Assembly: GCA_031761405.1 (NCBI GenBank)
Contig: JASEVX010000003.1
Span: forward strand, 64,216,423-64,280,422
Direction of reading: 5' to 3'
From: Serripes groenlandicus
Taxonomy: Eukaryota; Mollusca; Bivalvia; Cardiida; Cardiidae
Length of the DNA: 64,000 nucleotides
In this document: positions 63,060 to 64,000 of the stretch, piece after piece
How positions within the stretch are numbered: position 1 is the stretch's first letter
Layout: each line of letters begins with the position of its first letter
Notes under the pieces: model-generated
What the model was told of the DNA's origin: nothing
Seen by the model: the letters and a program-made list of their open reading frames with translations, nothing else
Database searches by the model: none
Made by a program: the position numbers and the translations under genes

Positions 63060-63150
63060 GATAGCCACAATTTCTTATTTTGCCATACCGTTTTCAAAAT
63101 TATTGTTGTCAACTGCAGATGCCTCAGAAAAACATCTACATGTGTAAAAC
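63060..63150 (-). mobile_element. TTAA MITE relic (head side)
   Basis: CCACAATTTCTTATTTTGCC and CAACTGCAGATGCCTCAGAA. Confidence 0.6.
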
Positions 63151-63378
63151 TTTGGGTTTAGATTGTAGCAATGGGGATGGTTGTCTGACTAGGAAACAAT
63201 AGACAGGGCTGTATTTACCATACAATATAACAATCCCCATCCACCTTTTCGTAAATCAAAGTGAACAGAAGGTAATATTTATTGGGACATATTCAGCTTT
63301 TATGGTAACAGAATTGTAGTTGTAAAACTTTATGGAGGAACTTTTTTTTTTATTGCCTTGAGATTCTTGAATTGTACC

Positions 63379-63609
63379 TTTAACCCTTTCCCTCATACGA
63401 CAATTCTGCAGCAGACGACTTGGAACATATTTTGTCAAATAATGGAAAATCTCTATAATTGAATGGATAACCTATGACTAAAAGTGGAAAACATTGTGAC
63501 AAAATGAGAAATTGCATGTTTTGTGCAATTTCTTCTTTTGTTACTATGTTTTCAAAAAGCCGTCTGCTGCAGAGGCGTCAGAAAGTGTCTATATGAGGGA
63601 AAGGGTTAA
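63379..63609 (-). mobile_element. Reference copy, TTAA MITE subfamily A
   Basis: A complete 231-bp copy with TTAA at both ends. Termini CCCTTTCCCTCATA / TATGAGGGAAAGGG are perfect inverted repeats. Inside are CTGCAGCAGACGACTT, the spacer AATTGAATGGATAACC, the hairpin (GAAAACATTGTGACAAAATG - AGAAATTGCA / TGCAATTTCT - CTTTTGTTACTATGTTTTC) and the head GAGGCGTCAGAAAGTGTC. There is no open frame of note. TTAA target with CCC termini fits piggyBac-type non-autonomous elements. Confidence 0.95.
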
Positions 63610-63647
63610 ATCAGTTTTCAGCAGCATCATATATCTGTATCTTCTAT

Positions 63648-63881
63648 TTCACCCTTTCCCACATACAACAAATCTGCAGCAGACAACATTGAAAATATTT
63701 CATCAAAAATATAGAAAATCTCTAATAAAATAAAGTATATTAATTTATGGAATAGAGCTGAAATTATTGTGGCAAAAGGAGAAATTGCTCATTATGAGCA
63801 ATTTCTTCTTTTGGCACAATGATTTCAAAAGTCATCTGCTGCAGATGCGTCAAAATGCATCTACAGGTGGGAACGGGTTAA
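63648..63881 (-). mobile_element. TTAA MITE B, complete
   Basis: TTCA left, TTAA right; loop CTCATTATGAG; right terminus GGTGGGAACGGGTTAA. Confidence 0.93.
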
Positions 63882-63993
63882 CAACAACAACATCTTCTCT
63901 TTAACCATGTCCGATTTTCCTTTTCCAGAAAATGTCAAAAATCCAACAATTTTAGCAAGTAAAATATCAGGGTTGCATACATATACAGTTGGT

Positions 63994-64000
63994 TTAACCC
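63994..64000. mobile_element. Start of another TTAA MITE at the window edge
   Basis: TTAACCC at the last bases; the rest is outside the window. Confidence 0.5.

Noticed and set aside
3241..63609. MITE hairpins as microRNA genes
   Set aside because: The foldbacks are multi-copy and vary in the loop; without small-RNA data this is only a possibility.
1..64000. TTAACCC motifs as telomeric repeats
   Set aside because: The motif occurs as MITE termini (TTAACCCTTTCCC), not as tandem TTAGGG/CCCTAA arrays.
1..64000. Bacterial or phage origin with operons
   Set aside because: No long open frames, no ribosome-binding pattern, abundant SINEs, MITEs and minisatellites.

Overview
This window looks like intronic and intergenic DNA from an AT-rich animal genome, most likely a bivalve or related mollusc. 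Three observations support this. Several tRNA-derived SINE families share the ACGCCG...TTTCAACAATATTTCAGTTATATCAC core known from mollusc SINEs. Tandem-repeat-bearing elements that begin CAAGAG and end GAGCTAAA resemble the pearl/Helentron-type elements described from bivalves. There are no operons, ribosome-binding sites or long open frames. The species cannot be named from sequence alone.

The dominant feature is one family of about 230-bp palindromic MITEs ending in TTAACCCTTTCCC / GGGAAAGGGTTAA. I place about 120 full, broken or fragmentary copies, roughly one per 530 bases and about a third of the window. TTAA flanks and CCC-starting inverted repeats fit the piggyBac superfamily, but no transposase is present. 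Two terminal subfamilies occur, A (CCCTTTCCCTCATA) and B (CCCTTTCCCACATA). Each copy has a 'head' (the end reading AGACGC..TCTGACGCCTCTGCAGCAGAC), a head-proximal hairpin (GAAAACAT..GAAATTGC / GCAATTTC..ATGTTTTC) and a 'tail' (CTGCTGCAGATTTGTTGTATG or ..GAATTGTCGTATG). Strand '+' below means head at the left.

Layout: 1.2-2.2 kb, a 90-bp minisatellite with a SINE inside; 3.9-5.3 kb, a Helentron/pearl-like element with 167-bp repeats; 5.6-36 kb, dense MITEs with scattered SINEs; 36.0-37.7 kb, a second pearl-like element with 175-bp repeats inside a MITE; 38-46 kb, MITEs; 46.8-47.7 kb, a 95-bp tandem array carrying a SINE; 49.2-50.1 kb, a 190-bp array carrying a SINE; 50.7-53.2 kb, a pearl-like element with another nested in it; 54.2-54.4 kb, a TA-flanked fold-back element; 57.1-58.6 kb, a pearl-like element in a MITE with a readable empty site; 60-64 kb, MITEs and repeat remnants.

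Coding evidence is thin. On the minus strand I see six small putative exons (54.6, 46.4, 39.4, 30.1, 9.1 and 3.5 kb). All are open, all in phase 0, with reasonable splice signals, and the last ends in a stop codon that abuts a MITE. If real, they form one gene at least 51 kb long whose introns are almost wholly mobile DNA; I do not recognise the product. A few other exon-like open stretches are listed with low confidence.
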